Assembly: GCF_014863605.1 (NCBI RefSeq)
Contig: NZ_CP062252.1
Location: 3,729,001 to 3,793,000, forward strand
From: Pseudomonas allokribbensis
GTDB lineage: Bacteria; Pseudomonadota; Gammaproteobacteria; Pseudomonadales; Pseudomonadaceae
Length of the DNA: 64,000 nt
Direction of reading: 5' to 3'
Within the stretch, counting starts at the first letter, position 1, and each line of letters begins with the position of its first letter. The notes under the pieces are model-generated. The model worked only from the letters and a program-made list of their open reading frames with translations. It was not told the origin of the DNA and did not search any database. The translations under genes and the position numbers were made by a program. Positions 1-8,578 of the stretch are shown here, piece after piece.

Positions 1-1
1 C

Positions 2-295
2 GGCATGCCGGTGGAAATCCCCTGCCCGCCGCAAGGCGTCAATGGCAGCAGCGTGCAACTGGCGTTTCGTCCCGAGCGTTCGCAACTGGTCACGGCGGAC
101 CAGCCGCATCATCTGCGCGGCGTGATCGAGGCCGTGCTGTATGTCGGCACCGCGACCCTGTACCAGTGCCGTTTGAACAACGACATCAAAGTCATGCTGC
201 GGGAAAACAACGAAGGCCTGAACCGTGGTCGGGCGGTCGGCGAGCGCGTGGCGGTGCACCTGCCGCCCCAGGCCTGCCTGTTGATGGAGGCCTGA
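2..295 (+). CDS. Polyamine-type ABC transporter ATP-binding protein, C-terminal part (5' end outside window)
   Basis: This is the open 3' end of a gene that begins upstream of the window; the frame is open from base 2. The visible residues include the FRPER motif that opens the C-terminal TOBE regulatory domain of PotA-type ATPases, followed by a beta-rich stretch ending in LPPQACLLMEA. The Walker and signature motifs lie outside the window. The stop codon is one base from the start of the first permease gene, so it belongs to the same operon. By family the protein would energise import of a polyamine-like solute at the inner membrane. The family call is good, but the exact substrate cannot be read from this piece. 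Confidence 0.85.
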   Translation, partial: GMPVEIPCPPQGVNGSSVQLAFRPERSQLVTADQPHHLRGVIEAVLYVGTATLYQCRLNNDIKVMLRENNEGLNRGRAVGERVAVHLPPQACLLMEA

Positions 296-296
296 G

Positions 297-1214
297 ATGA
301 GCGTCAGCAGCACTTCCCCCTCCCTCAACCGCGCGCTGTTGCTCAGCCCGGTGGTGTTGACCCTGCTCGCCCTGATCGCCATTCCGCTGGGGATCATGGG
401 CTACATCAGCCTGCTGCCGCGCAACACCTACGGCGGCGTCGACTGGCAGGCCCAATGGCAACTGCAGAGTTACGTGCAGCTGTTTTTCCAGGAAGGTTTC
501 GACGGCGAACTGGAGCTGAACTGGGTCTACGCCCAGGCGCTGCTGCGCTCGGTGTTCCAGGCCGGTGGCACCACGGTGTTGTGCTTTTTGTTCGGGTTTC
601 CGGTGGCGTTATGGATGTCGAGCCTGACCCCGCGCCGACGCAACCTGATGGTGTTGCTCATCACCATTCCGTTCTGGACCAACCTGCTGATCCGCAACTA
701 CGCGTGGCTGATCATCCTGCGCGAACAGGGCTGGGTCGCCCAAAGCCTCAACGCGCTGTTCCCGAGCGCCGGCGGCATCACCCTGCTCTACAACGACTTC
801 GCCGTCAGCGTGGGTCTGGTCTACAGCTTCCTGCCGTTCATGATCCTGCCGATCTACTCGACCCTGGAAAAACTCGACTGGCGTCTGGTGGAGGCCGCCT
901 ATGACCTGGGCGCCAATCGCTGGCATGCGCTGCGCCGGATCATCCTGCCGCTGTCGATGCCCGGCGTGATTGCCGGTGCGTTGCTGGTGTTCGTGCCGAG
1001 CCTCGGCGCCTTCATCACCCCGGCGATCCTCGGCGGCGGCAAGACTTTGATGATCGGCAACCTGATCCAGCAGCAATTCGGCACCGCGCGCAACTGGCCG
1101 CTGGGCAGTTCGCTGTCGTTCCTGTTGCTGGGGATTCTGCTGCTGTCACTGGTGCTCTACGCCCTCTACAGCCGCAGCTCGGCGAAAACCCTGAATCGGG
1201 GAGCGAAAGCATGA
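297..1214 (+). CDS. ABC transporter permease, PotB-type
   Basis: A 305-residue inner-membrane permease of the spermidine/putrescine (PotB/PotH) family. It has about six hydrophobic segments, and the EAA loop that docks to the ATPase is visible as EAAYDLGANRW, followed by the usual RRIILPLSMPG. The ATG lies one base after the ATPase stop, and the gene ends in an ATGA overlap with the second permease, so the proteins are probably translationally coupled. The periplasmic loop between the first two membrane segments is long, as is common in this family. It works with the second permease, ATPase and binding protein to import an amine-like substrate. The specific substrate is not known. Confidence 0.9.
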   Translation: MSVSSTSPSLNRALLLSPVVLTLLALIAIPLGIMGYISLLPRNTYGGVDWQAQWQLQSYVQLFFQEGFDGELELNWVYAQALLRSVFQAGGTTVLCFLFGFPVALWMSSLTPRRRNLMVLLITIPFWTNLLIRNYAWLIILREQGWVAQSLNALFPSAGGITLLYNDFAVSVGLVYSFLPFMILPIYSTLEKLDWRLVEAAYDLGANRWHALRRIILPLSMPGVIAGALLVFVPSLGAFITPAILGGGKTLMIGNLIQQQFGTARNWPLGSSLSFLLLGILLLSLVLYALYSRSSAKTLNRGAKA

Positions 1215-1999
1215 TCTCTCTGCACCTGAAGAAACTCCCGGCGACCCGGGAAATCAGCCTGCTGATCCTTGCCTATCTGTACGTACCGATCCTGGTGTTG
1301 ATCGCCTACAGCTTCAACGCCAACCGCTCGGCGACGGTGTGGACCGAGTTCTCGTTTGCCTGGTACGGGCGGATCCTGGCCAACCCGTCGATCCAGACGG
1401 CGGCGCTGAATTCGATCATCGTCGCGACCATCGCCACCGTGTGCGCCACGGCGATTGCGCTGCTCGCAGCACTGGCGACATACCGGCCGTTCTACGGGCA
1501 GAAAATGGTCGAGGGCGGGATCAACCTGCCGCTGATCCTGCCGGAAATCGTCACCGCCGTGGCCACCCTGCTGCTGTTCATGGCGCTGGGGATCAAGCTC
1601 GGCCTGATGACGGTGATCGTCGCGCACATCGGCTTCTGCATTCCGTTTGCCTACCTGCCGATCCGCGCACGGCTCAACGATCTGGACAAGAGCCTGCTCG
1701 AGGCCGCCAACGATCTGTACGCCAACCCGTGGCAAGTGTTCCGCCGCGTGACCTTGCCGCTGCTGTGGCCGGCGGTGTTGTCCGGTTCGGTGCTGGCGTT
1801 CGTGGTCAGCCTCGACGATTTCATCATGACCTTCTTCGTCGCCGGCCCCGGTTCGACCACGTTGCCGGTGTACATCTTCTCGGCGATCAAGGCTGGCGTA
1901 ACACCTGAGATCAACGCGATTTCGACCCTGATGCTGGTGATTTCCATCGTGCTCGTGGTGCTGGCCTTCTGGCTCGGCCAACGCGGCAAACAACAATAA
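1211..1999 (+). CDS. ABC transporter permease, PotC-type
   Basis: A 262-residue permease, the second half of the heterodimeric membrane channel with the preceding PotB-type protein. The EAA loop is seen as EAANDLYANPW, then RRVTLPLLWPAVLSG, typical of PotC/PotI. About six membrane helices are predicted from hydrophobicity. The start codon overlaps the preceding stop as ATGA. The binding-protein gene follows 15 bases downstream. Its length and motifs are normal for the family. Confidence 0.9.
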   Translation: MISLHLKKLPATREISLLILAYLYVPILVLIAYSFNANRSATVWTEFSFAWYGRILANPSIQTAALNSIIVATIATVCATAIALLAALATYRPFYGQKMVEGGINLPLILPEIVTAVATLLLFMALGIKLGLMTVIVAHIGFCIPFAYLPIRARLNDLDKSLLEAANDLYANPWQVFRRVTLPLLWPAVLSGSVLAFVVSLDDFIMTFFVAGPGSTTLPVYIFSAIKAGVTPEINAISTLMLVISIVLVVLAFWLGQRGKQQ

Positions 2000-2014
2000 A
2001 CCTGGAGCGCTCTC

Positions 2015-3067
2015 ATGAAATTGAAAAACATGCGTCTGGCAGTATCCGGTCTGGCCCTGAGTTGTTTCACCGCGTTCGGCGCCCACGCCGCCGAGCCCAA
2101 GGAGTTGTTCTTCTACAACTGGACCGATTACTACCCTGTCGATCTGCTGGCCAAGTTCGAAAAAGAGACCGGCATCAAGGTCACCATGGACGGCTACGAC
2201 AGCAACGAAACCCTGCTCGCCAAGTTGCAGGCCGGCGGCGCCGCGTATGACGTGATCGTGCCGTCGCAGTCGATCATGCAGACGCTGATCAAACAGGATC
2301 TGCTGCTGGAAATCGACACCCCGACCTTGAGCAACTTCCAGTACGTCAAAGGCCCGTTCCGCGATCCGAGCTTCGACCCGGGGCGCAAGTTCTCGGCTCC
2401 GTACCTGTGGGGCACCACCGGTTTTTCCTATGACAGCGCCCGCGTACCCGGCGGCAAACTCGACGATTCGTGGAAAGAGTTCTTCGAACCGCGCAAGGAA
2501 CTGCAAGGCCAGCTCGCCGCCCTCGACACCTCCAGCAGCGTGATCAACGCCGCCAGCCATTACCTGAATGTCGACGAATGCACGGAAAACCCGCAGGACG
2601 CCAAACGCATCCTCGAACTGCTGCAAAAGCAGAAACCGTTTTTGAAGATGTACAGCTCCGACAACACCGTCGACCGCATGGCCTCGGGCGAAGTGATCAT
2701 GATGCAGAACTGGAACGGCTCGACGGCCCGCGCCACGTTGCAGAAGAGCACGATCAAATACGTGTATCCGAAAGAAGGCCTGGCGATGTTCCAGGACAAC
2801 TTCGCCGTACCGAAAAGCGCCCCGCATCCGGGCAACGCGAAGATCTTCATCGACTGGATGATGAAACCGGAAAACGCGGCGGCCGTGTCCAACGCGATTG
2901 CCTATGCCAACGGGATTCAGAGCGATCAGTTGCTGGATGCGAAATGGAAGGTCATGGACGCGATCAACATGCCCGAGGAATACGCCTCGCGCCTGCGGCC
3001 GGAGAAGGAATGCAGCAACAAGGCGCGGGAGCTGCAGGATCGGATCTGGTCGAAGCTTAAGGGTTGA
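2015..3067 (+). CDS. Periplasmic polyamine-type substrate-binding protein (PotD/PotF family)
   Basis: A 350-residue protein with a signal peptide (basic start, hydrophobic core, predicted cut after AFGAHA). The mature protein opens with the PotD/PotF-type strand FFYNWTDYY and continues with DVIVPS and NWNGSTARA segments typical of the family. It should capture the substrate in the periplasm and hand it to the two permeases encoded just upstream. The ATG is preceded by TGGAG at about 8 bases. The genes that follow encode two amidohydrolases rather than polyamine catabolic enzymes, so the ligand may be an amine-bearing ring or amide compound rather than putrescine. That is an inference from context. 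Confidence 0.88.
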   Translation: MKLKNMRLAVSGLALSCFTAFGAHAAEPKELFFYNWTDYYPVDLLAKFEKETGIKVTMDGYDSNETLLAKLQAGGAAYDVIVPSQSIMQTLIKQDLLLEIDTPTLSNFQYVKGPFRDPSFDPGRKFSAPYLWGTTGFSYDSARVPGGKLDDSWKEFFEPRKELQGQLAALDTSSSVINAASHYLNVDECTENPQDAKRILELLQKQKPFLKMYSSDNTVDRMASGEVIMMQNWNGSTARATLQKSTIKYVYPKEGLAMFQDNFAVPKSAPHPGNAKIFIDWMMKPENAAAVSNAIAYANGIQSDQLLDAKWKVMDAINMPEEYASRLRPEKECSNKARELQDRIWSKLKG

Positions 3068-3094
3068 TTGCCTGACTTGAACCGGTGGCGCGGC

Positions 3095-3116
3095 CATCGC
3101 TGGCATGCCAGCGATG
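3095..3116. repeat. Perfect 22-bp palindrome between binding-protein and amidohydrolase genes
   Basis: The bases CATCGCTGGCA are followed immediately by their exact reverse complement. The arms extend weakly into flanking GGCC-type bases. It lies in the 85-base gap after the binding-protein stop and could form an mRNA-stabilising or attenuating hairpin that sets different expression for transporter and enzymes. It also resembles the core of Pseudomonas REP elements. No run of T follows, so it is not a classical terminator. Confidence 0.55.
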
Positions 3117-3152
3117 AGGCCCACCCAGACAACATAGAAACAGAGGTATGAA

Positions 3153-4349
3153 ATGTCCCACCCCCGCTGGCTCAGAAACATCCGCCCCTACGGCGCCCCC
3201 GCCGAAGACCTGCTGATCGAAAACGGCCGGTTCAGCCAACGCCGCCCGGCCTCCAGCACCCCGCTGGCCGCCACCGACATCGACGGCCAGAACCAGTTGC
3301 TCACCGCGCCGTTGGTGGAAAGCCACGTCCACCTCGACAAGACCCTGTACGGCCAGCCCTGGCGCCCGAACAGCGCCGGCCCGACGCTCAAGGACTACAT
3401 CAGCAACGAGCGCCGCGTCCTGCGCGAAGTGAAAGCGCCGATTGCCGAACGCGCCGGCGCCCTGCTGGAAAACTGCATCGCCCGGGGTTCGCTGACGATG
3501 CGTTGCCATGTCGACATCGACCCGGAATTCGGCCTGCGTCACGTCGAAGCCATGCAACAACTGCGCGAAACCTACAGCGACCTGATCGACCTGCAACTGG
3601 TGGTGTTCCCGCAAACCGGCCTGATCAGCCGCCCCGGCACCGCCGAGCTGATGCGCGAAGCCATGGCCCTGGGCGTGGAAAACGTCGGCGGGCTCGACCC
3701 GTGCGGCATCGACAACGACCCGATCGCGCAACTGGATTTCGTGTTCAAACTGGCCAGTGAATTCCAGCGTGGCGTCGACATTCACCTGCACGACAAAGGA
3801 GAACTGGGCCTGTGGCAGATCGCCCGGATCGCCGATTACACCGAGCGTTTCAACCTGCAGAACCGGGTGATGATCAGCCACGCCTATTGCCTCGGCATGC
3901 TGCCGTGGAGCCAGGTCAAACCCGTCGCCGAACGCCTCGCCGCGCTGGGCATTTCGCTGATGAGTTCGGCGCCGGCCGACTGCGCCGTTCCGCCGTTTCT
4001 GGCGCTGCGCGAGACCGGGGTCAACGTGTGCCTGGGCTCCGATGGCATTCGCGATGCGTGGTCGCCGATGGGCAATGGCGACATGCTCGAACGGGCGATG
4101 TTGCTGGCGTTCCGTTTCGATCTGGGCAAGGACGATGAATTGGCAGCGGCGTTCGAAGCGGCGACAGTCAACGGTGCGCGCGCATTGGGGATCGAGGATT
4201 ACGGTTTCGCCATCGGCCGGCCGGCGGACTTTCTGCTGATGCCGGTCGAGACGCTCGGTGAAGCGGTCGTTTCGCGCCCTGTGCGTCAGGTCTATCGCGG
4301 CGGCGAATTGATCGCCAGCGGCGGTCGCTTGCTGGGCAGCCGTCTGTGA
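3153..4349 (+). CDS. Amidohydrolase of the cytosine deaminase (CodA-like) type
   Basis: A 398-residue amidohydrolase-superfamily enzyme, cytoplasmic. The metal site looks complete: ESHVHLDK (the HxH of strand 1, about residues 58-60), a second HCHVDID segment, DIHLHDKGE, SHAYCLG, and the late aspartate in GSDGIRDAW. This pattern fits CodA-like deaminases and N-substituted ring hydrolases. It follows the transporter genes after an 85-base gap containing a palindrome, and it overlaps the next gene by GTGA. The ATG has AGAGG six bases upstream. The likely role is hydrolytic removal of an amino or amide group from the imported compound; the substrate is unknown. Confidence 0.8.
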   Translation: MSHPRWLRNIRPYGAPAEDLLIENGRFSQRRPASSTPLAATDIDGQNQLLTAPLVESHVHLDKTLYGQPWRPNSAGPTLKDYISNERRVLREVKAPIAERAGALLENCIARGSLTMRCHVDIDPEFGLRHVEAMQQLRETYSDLIDLQLVVFPQTGLISRPGTAELMREAMALGVENVGGLDPCGIDNDPIAQLDFVFKLASEFQRGVDIHLHDKGELGLWQIARIADYTERFNLQNRVMISHAYCLGMLPWSQVKPVAERLAALGISLMSSAPADCAVPPFLALRETGVNVCLGSDGIRDAWSPMGNGDMLERAMLLAFRFDLGKDDELAAAFEAATVNGARALGIEDYGFAIGRPADFLLMPVETLGEAVVSRPVRQVYRGGELIASGGRLLGSRL

Positions 4350-5833
4350 ATCGGATCGGCCTGAAGGCCAGTTGCGTTGTCGGTTTCGACGGCACGCAGC
4401 ATGTGCTGTGGCGTGACGGAGAAGTGGTGTTTGCCGGCTCGCGGATCGAGTTTGTCGGGCGCGGTTATCAAGGGCCGGTGGATCAGTGGATCGATTACGG
4501 CAATGCGCTGATCGGTCCCGGCTTCATAGACCTCGACGCCCTCGGCGATCTCGATTCCACGGTACTGACCCTGGACAACGGCGACGAACGCAGCATGGGC
4601 CGGATGTGGTCGGCAGAGTATCTGGCGGCCGGCCCGCGTGAGTCGTTCAGTCCGGAAGAAGAGGTCTTCAAATACCGCTACGCCTTCACCCAGTTGATCC
4701 GCAACGGCATCACCACGGCGATGCCGATCACCTCGATGTACTACCGCGAATGGGCGGAAACCTACGACGAGTTCGCCGCTGTCGCCGACGTGGCGAGCGA
4801 ACTCGGGCTGCGCACCTATCTCGGCCCCTGCTACATGAGCGGCATGAGTTACTGGCGCGCCGACGGCACCCTCGCCCATCACTGGGATGAGGCGCGGGGC
4901 CTGGCTGGACTGGACGCGGCTGAACGGTTTTTCAAGGATTTTGATAGTGCACACGCCGGGCTGATTCGCGGTGCGCTGCTGCCGGATCGCATCCAGACCT
5001 GCACCCCGGCGCTGCTTCAGCGCACCTCCGCCCTGAGCCGCGAACTGAACGCACCGATGCGTCTGCATTGCTGTCAGGCGCCCGGCGAAGTGGCGATGGT
5101 CGAGCAGTTGCGCGGCACCACGCCGCTGGGCTGGTTGCAGCAACTGGATTTGCTCAACCCGCGCAGCCTGTTGCCCCACGGCATCTACACCTCGGGCGAT
5201 GACGATTTGCAGCGGGTCATTGATGGCGGTGCCAGTCTGGTGCACTGCCCACTGGTGTTCGCCCGCGACGGCGAGGCACTGAATTCGTTCGGACGTTATC
5301 GCGCCAAGGGCATCAATTTCGCCCTCGGCACCGACACCTGGCCGGCGGACTTGCTGGCAAACATGCGCCACGGTTTGAACATCGCACGGCTGATGGAGGG
5401 CGGCTCGGCGCTGACAAGCAGCCTCGATCTGTACAACACCGCCACCCTTGGCGGCGCCAAGGCGTTGGGCCGTGACGACCTCGGTCGGCTGGCGCAGGGC
5501 GCCAAGGCCGACATCACCGTATTCAGCCTGCGCGGCCTGCATCTGGGCCCGTTGTTCGACCCACTGAAAAACCTGCTGCTGGCCGGGCGCGGCGACGACT
5601 GCATTGCCAGCTACATCGACGGTCGTTGCGTGATGCACGACGGTCAGGTCAACGGCGTCGATTACCCCACTCTGCAACGCCAGGCCCAACGCCAATACGA
5701 AAAACTGATGCGCAGCCACAGCGACCGGGCCTTTGGCCGACCGGACTGGAAAACCCTGTTCCAGCCGGCCATTCCGTTCGCCGATGACTACAGCGCCGAA
5801 GCGCCCTTGAGCGCCATCGATCCACTTCTTTAG
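4346..5833 (+). CDS. Amidohydrolase/chlorohydrolase-family protein with atypical metal site
   Basis: A 495-residue member of the ATZ/TRZ-like amidohydrolase group, starting at a GTG that overlaps the previous stop (GTGA). Later ligand motifs are present: LHCCQAPGE, PHGIYT and the aspartate in LGTDTWPADLL, as is the C-terminal DITVF composite domain. At the strand-1 position where the family normally has HxH, this protein reads GFIDLDALGDLDS, so both histidines are absent. The enzyme may bind metal differently, may have shifted chemistry, or may be a non-catalytic partner of the preceding amidohydrolase. Neighbours imply a role in the same catabolic pathway. Confidence 0.72.
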   Translation: MNRIGLKASCVVGFDGTQHVLWRDGEVVFAGSRIEFVGRGYQGPVDQWIDYGNALIGPGFIDLDALGDLDSTVLTLDNGDERSMGRMWSAEYLAAGPRESFSPEEEVFKYRYAFTQLIRNGITTAMPITSMYYREWAETYDEFAAVADVASELGLRTYLGPCYMSGMSYWRADGTLAHHWDEARGLAGLDAAERFFKDFDSAHAGLIRGALLPDRIQTCTPALLQRTSALSRELNAPMRLHCCQAPGEVAMVEQLRGTTPLGWLQQLDLLNPRSLLPHGIYTSGDDDLQRVIDGGASLVHCPLVFARDGEALNSFGRYRAKGINFALGTDTWPADLLANMRHGLNIARLMEGGSALTSSLDLYNTATLGGAKALGRDDLGRLAQGAKADITVFSLRGLHLGPLFDPLKNLLLAGRGDDCIASYIDGRCVMHDGQVNGVDYPTLQRQAQRQYEKLMRSHSDRAFGRPDWKTLFQPAIPFADDYSAEAPLSAIDPLL

Positions 5834-5844
5834 AGAAAACTGCC

Positions 5845-6504
5845 ATGCACAGCTTCGATTTCAGCCAACTGAGCCCACGGGAAAAATACAAGATTCTGAT
5901 CGGCAGCGTGGTGCCGCGCCCGATTGCCCTGGTCACCACCATCGACGGCGAAGGCCGGGTCAATGCGGCGCCGTTCAGCTTCTTCAATGCGCTGTCGGCG
6001 GACCCGCCCATTCTCGCGCTCGGCGTGGAGAACTACGGCGACCAGAGCCCCAAGGACACCACCCGCAATATCCAGATGAACCAGGAATTCACCGTCAACA
6101 TCGTCAACGATGCGCTGGTGGAAGCCATGAACGTCTGCGCCGTGCCGTTCGCGCCGGGCTTCGATGAGTTGACCGCTGCGGGCCTGACGGCGATCCCCGG
6201 CACTTCGGTCAAATGCCCACGCATCGGCGAAGCACCAGTGGCGCTGGAGTGTCGGCGGATGATGGCACTGAACATCGGTCAGTCGCGGGAGATCATTTTT
6301 GGCGAGGTGTTGATGGCGCATGTGCGCGACGAGTTGATCGACCCGAAAACCCTGTACATCGATCAACTGGGGCTGGATGCGATCGGGCGCATGGGCGGCC
6401 ATGGTTATGCACGGACCCGGGATTACTTCGATTTGCCGACCCGCTCGTTGCAAGCGTGGACGGAGGCGCCGGGGGGTGGCGAGCGGTTCTGGCCCGCCAA
6501 ATAA
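5845..6504 (+). CDS. Flavin reductase-like FMN-binding split-barrel protein
   Basis: A 219-residue flavoprotein of the flavin-reductase-like domain family. Typical signatures are GSVVPRPIALVTT near the start, NAAPFSFFNALSADPP, and FTVNIV. Such proteins bind FMN and either feed reduced flavin to a monooxygenase or act as small oxidoreductases. It starts 11 bases after the chlorohydrolase-like gene and is the last gene of the operon, followed by a hairpin terminator. No monooxygenase is present in the visible part of the operon, so its partner may be encoded upstream of the window or it may act alone. Confidence 0.85.
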   Translation: MHSFDFSQLSPREKYKILIGSVVPRPIALVTTIDGEGRVNAAPFSFFNALSADPPILALGVENYGDQSPKDTTRNIQMNQEFTVNIVNDALVEAMNVCAVPFAPGFDELTAAGLTAIPGTSVKCPRIGEAPVALECRRMMALNIGQSREIIFGEVLMAHVRDELIDPKTLYIDQLGLDAIGRMGGHGYARTRDYFDLPTRSLQAWTEAPGGGERFWPAK

Positions 6505-6535
6505 AACGGCGGCTCACCGAGGTGGGCCGCCGTTA
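6503..6535. terminator. Bidirectional hairpin between convergent genes
   Basis: ACGGCGGCTCACC, a two-base loop, then GGTGGGCCGCCGT forms a stem with one G-T wobble. On the minus strand the stem is followed by TTTTAT, so it is a good Rho-independent terminator for the GNA1162-type gene. On the plus strand it directly follows the flavin-reductase stop codon without a T-run. Confidence 0.75.
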
Positions 6536-6543
6536 CAGGTCGA

Positions 6544-7203
6544 TCAGTCAGTGCCGTACTTCGGCGACCGTGGCCCGTACAGCAGGCCTGCCGGATGACC
6601 GGCCGACAGCAGACGATTGCTGGCCACACCGGCAATCGGGTAGCCGGCATCGGTGGAGCTGTTGACGATCTGTTTCACCGCAGCGGTGATCAGTGCGCCG
6701 ATCAGGCCGCCGCCACTGTTGTTGCCGCCCTCTTCGCTCGACGCCCGGGCCGAACCGGTCCACAGGGTGGTGCCGGTTTTCAGGTCGACCAGTTTGGCGC
6801 TGGCGGTGACAGCGGTTTCGCTGCTGATCACCATGTAGCGTGTGCCGTACTCACTGACGGTGATGTACAGCGCCGCGTCGGCGCCGAAGATTTCGTGCAG
6901 TTTGTTGGCCGGCGCCTGATGGATGTCATCCGGCGTGGTCAGGCCGTTCTGGCGGAACGTCTCGTCGACCAGCGTGATCGGCAATACGTAGTAACCGGCT
7001 TCGGCCAGCGGGAACGTCACTTGCGACAACAGGCTGTAGGACGCCTTGACGTCCGGCGAGGTGTTCAGCGGTGGCAGCACCAGTATGGATTTCGGGCGCG
7101 CTTGCTTGTACGCCGAATAGTCCACGGCCTTCGGGGCAACGCAGCCGCCGAGAACGGTCAGCGCCAGGCCCGCGGCCAGCAGTTTCAGGGCGCGCGCGAT
7201 CAT
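6544..7203 (-). CDS. GNA1162/DUF799 family lipoprotein
   Basis: A 219-residue lipoprotein with an N-terminal signal ending in the lipobox LGGC, then a body matching the GNA1162/DUF799 family (SILVLPPLNTSPDVKASYS; YITVSEYGTRY; LVDLKTGTTLWTG). The fold is related to the TolB N-terminal/CsgG-like domain. It overlaps the DUF4810 gene by four bases and is the third gene of a conserved trio with the CsgG-like and DUF4810 lipoproteins. Such trios are thought to form an envelope complex, but the function is not settled. The protein probably sits on the periplasmic face of the outer membrane. Confidence 0.85.
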   Translation of the reverse strand: MIARALKLLAAGLALTVLGGCVAPKAVDYSAYKQARPKSILVLPPLNTSPDVKASYSLLSQVTFPLAEAGYYVLPITLVDETFRQNGLTTPDDIHQAPANKLHEIFGADAALYITVSEYGTRYMVISSETAVTASAKLVDLKTGTTLWTGSARASSEEGGNNSGGGLIGALITAAVKQIVNSSTDAGYPIAGVASNRLLSAGHPAGLLYGPRSPKYGTD

Positions 7204-7568
7204 TTGGCGTCCCCGGTCTTGGCGTTTTTAAGCAGAAAATCCATGTACGTGCCGGACTCGGGGAACAGGGTCTTTTCGGTGCGCAGTTGCTGCACCATCT
7301 GATCGTCCTTGCCCATGCTCAGGTACAGCAGACCGAGGTGTGCGTGGTAACCCGGCGGTACGGGCTTGCCACTGGCGCGGATCTTTTGCAGATCGGCTTC
7401 CAGCGCTTCGGCCTGGGCCTCTTTCGGCGTTTCGCTTTTGAAGTATTCGTAGACTTGTGGCTGGTAGCCTTCCCACTGGTACAGGGTTTGCGGGCTGCTG
7501 CAACCGGCCAGCAACGCGCTGGCAGCCAGTGTCATGGCCATCAACGGCCGGGACAGGGACAGATTCAT
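7200..7568 (-). CDS. DUF4810 family lipoprotein
   Basis: A 122-residue lipoprotein with signal and lipobox LLAGC. The mature part begins SSPQTLYQWEGYQPQVYEYF, the usual opening of DUF4810 proteins, followed by a tetratricopeptide-like helical region (HAHLGLLYLSMGK; EKTLFPESGTYMDFLL). It is the middle gene of the three-lipoprotein cassette, overlapping the GNA1162-type gene by four bases and lying 29 bases after the CsgG-like gene. It is probably an outer-membrane-anchored scaffold for the other two. Function beyond family membership is not known. Confidence 0.85.
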   Translation of the reverse strand: MNLSLSRPLMAMTLAASALLAGCSSPQTLYQWEGYQPQVYEYFKSETPKEAQAEALEADLQKIRASGKPVPPGYHAHLGLLYLSMGKDDQMVQQLRTEKTLFPESGTYMDFLLKNAKTGDAK

Positions 7569-7597
7569 GGTGTGTTGCTCCTTGCGTTGGGCGTCTA

Positions 7598-8290
7598 TCA
7601 GTTGCCCGGTTTCCAGGCACCGGCGTTCATGCCATCGACCAGGCGATTGATCGCCTCGCGCATGGCCAGATCGAGGACTTTGCCGTTGAGGGTGGAGTCG
7701 TAGGCAGCAGTGCCGCCGAAGCCGATGATTTCGCGGTTGGACAAGGCGTATTCGCCGGCGCCCTGGGTCGAATACACCACTTCGGACGTGCTGATGTTGA
7801 CGATGTTCAGGTTGACCTTGGCGTAGGCGACCTGGGTCTTGCCACGGCCGAGAATGCCGAACAGTTGATGATCGCCGGTCTCTTTGCGGCCGAACTCGGT
7901 GACGTCACCGGTGACCACGTAATCGGCGCCTTTCAGACGCTGGGCCTGCCCCTTGATCGCCGCTTCCTGCTGGATTTCGCCCATGTTGTCGCGATCGAGT
8001 ACGGAGAAACGGTTGGTCTGCTGCAGGTGAGTGATCAGGATGGTCTTGGCCTGACCGCCGAGGCGGTCAACGCCGTCGGAGAAGATCCCGCGCATGTAGC
8101 TCGAACGGTTGTCGAACTTGCCCACGGCCATCGGGATACGGACACCGGACCAGGCCTGAGAGGCGCTTTCCACCTTGGCCACCGGCAGTGCGCGGGAGCT
8201 TTCGGTGGCGCAACCGGAAAGCGAGCCGGCCAGGGTGCCGAGGACGGCAATCGCAACGCCCGAGACCAACATCCGGGAGATCATTCTCAC
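7598..8290 (-). CDS. CsgG/HfaB-family lipoprotein
   Basis: About 230 residues with a lipoprotein signal ending SLSGC and a CsgG-like domain (FDNRSSYMRGIFSDGVDRLG; NRFSVLDRDNMGEIQQEA; YVVTGDVTEFG; YAKVNLNIVNISTSEVVYS). Two starts are possible. A GTG at 8290 has AAGGA seven bases upstream, while the ATG at 8284 has the same motif 13 bases upstream; I choose the GTG. CsgG itself makes the curli secretion pore, but no curli subunit genes are nearby, so this is the GNA1162-linked paralogue rather than a curli gene. It is the first gene of the three-gene cassette. Confidence 0.82.
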   Translation of the reverse strand: MRMISRMLVSGVAIAVLGTLAGSLSGCATESSRALPVAKVESASQAWSGVRIPMAVGKFDNRSSYMRGIFSDGVDRLGGQAKTILITHLQQTNRFSVLDRDNMGEIQQEAAIKGQAQRLKGADYVVTGDVTEFGRKETGDHQLFGILGRGKTQVAYAKVNLNIVNISTSEVVYSTQGAGEYALSNREIIGFGGTAAYDSTLNGKVLDLAMREAINRLVDGMNAGAWKPGN

Positions 8291-8445
8291 TGTGCATTCC
8301 TTCTGAAAAATGATGTGTCCCGGCACGGCAAAAATCGTGGGGGATCGGGAAAGGGCGCGCATTATGCCAAAGTGCCATCAGTGAAGACAGGTTTTTTTGA
8401 CGTCAGCGAATTGGCTTTCGTATCGGCCAGCAGCCGTCAGTTGCC

Positions 8446-8549
8446 GATCGTTCCCACGCTCCGCGTGGGAATGCATCCCGTGACGCTCTGCGTCACAGTG
8501 GACGCGGAGCGTCCATGGCGGCGTTCCCACGCAGAGCGTGGGAACGATC
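8446..8549. repeat. Compound palindromic intergenic repeat
   Basis: A 104-bp element bounded by GATCGTTCCCACGC and its inverted copy GCGTGGGAACGATC. It contains internal inverted pairs (TGACGC-TCT-GCGTCA; GGACGC-GGA-GCGTCC). The same outer unit recurs alone at 20854-20884. This is a dispersed palindromic repeat of the kind common in fluorescent pseudomonads, placed between the CsgG-like gene start and the end of dnaE2. No gene lies in the 288 bases between those genes. Confidence 0.85.
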
Positions 8550-8578
8550 ACTAACGATCAACACAGGTTCAGAGGTTG

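Noticed and set aside
1166-3181. A 671-codon open frame on the minus strand opposite the permease and binding-protein genes
   Set aside because: Its product is low-complexity and rich in Arg, Gln, His and Gly, with no family signature, while the plus-strand genes are clear ABC transporter genes. It is a high-GC antisense artefact.
8446-8549. Possible CRISPR-like or terminator array
   Set aside because: Inverted pairs rather than direct repeats with spacers; a compound REP-type element explains it.
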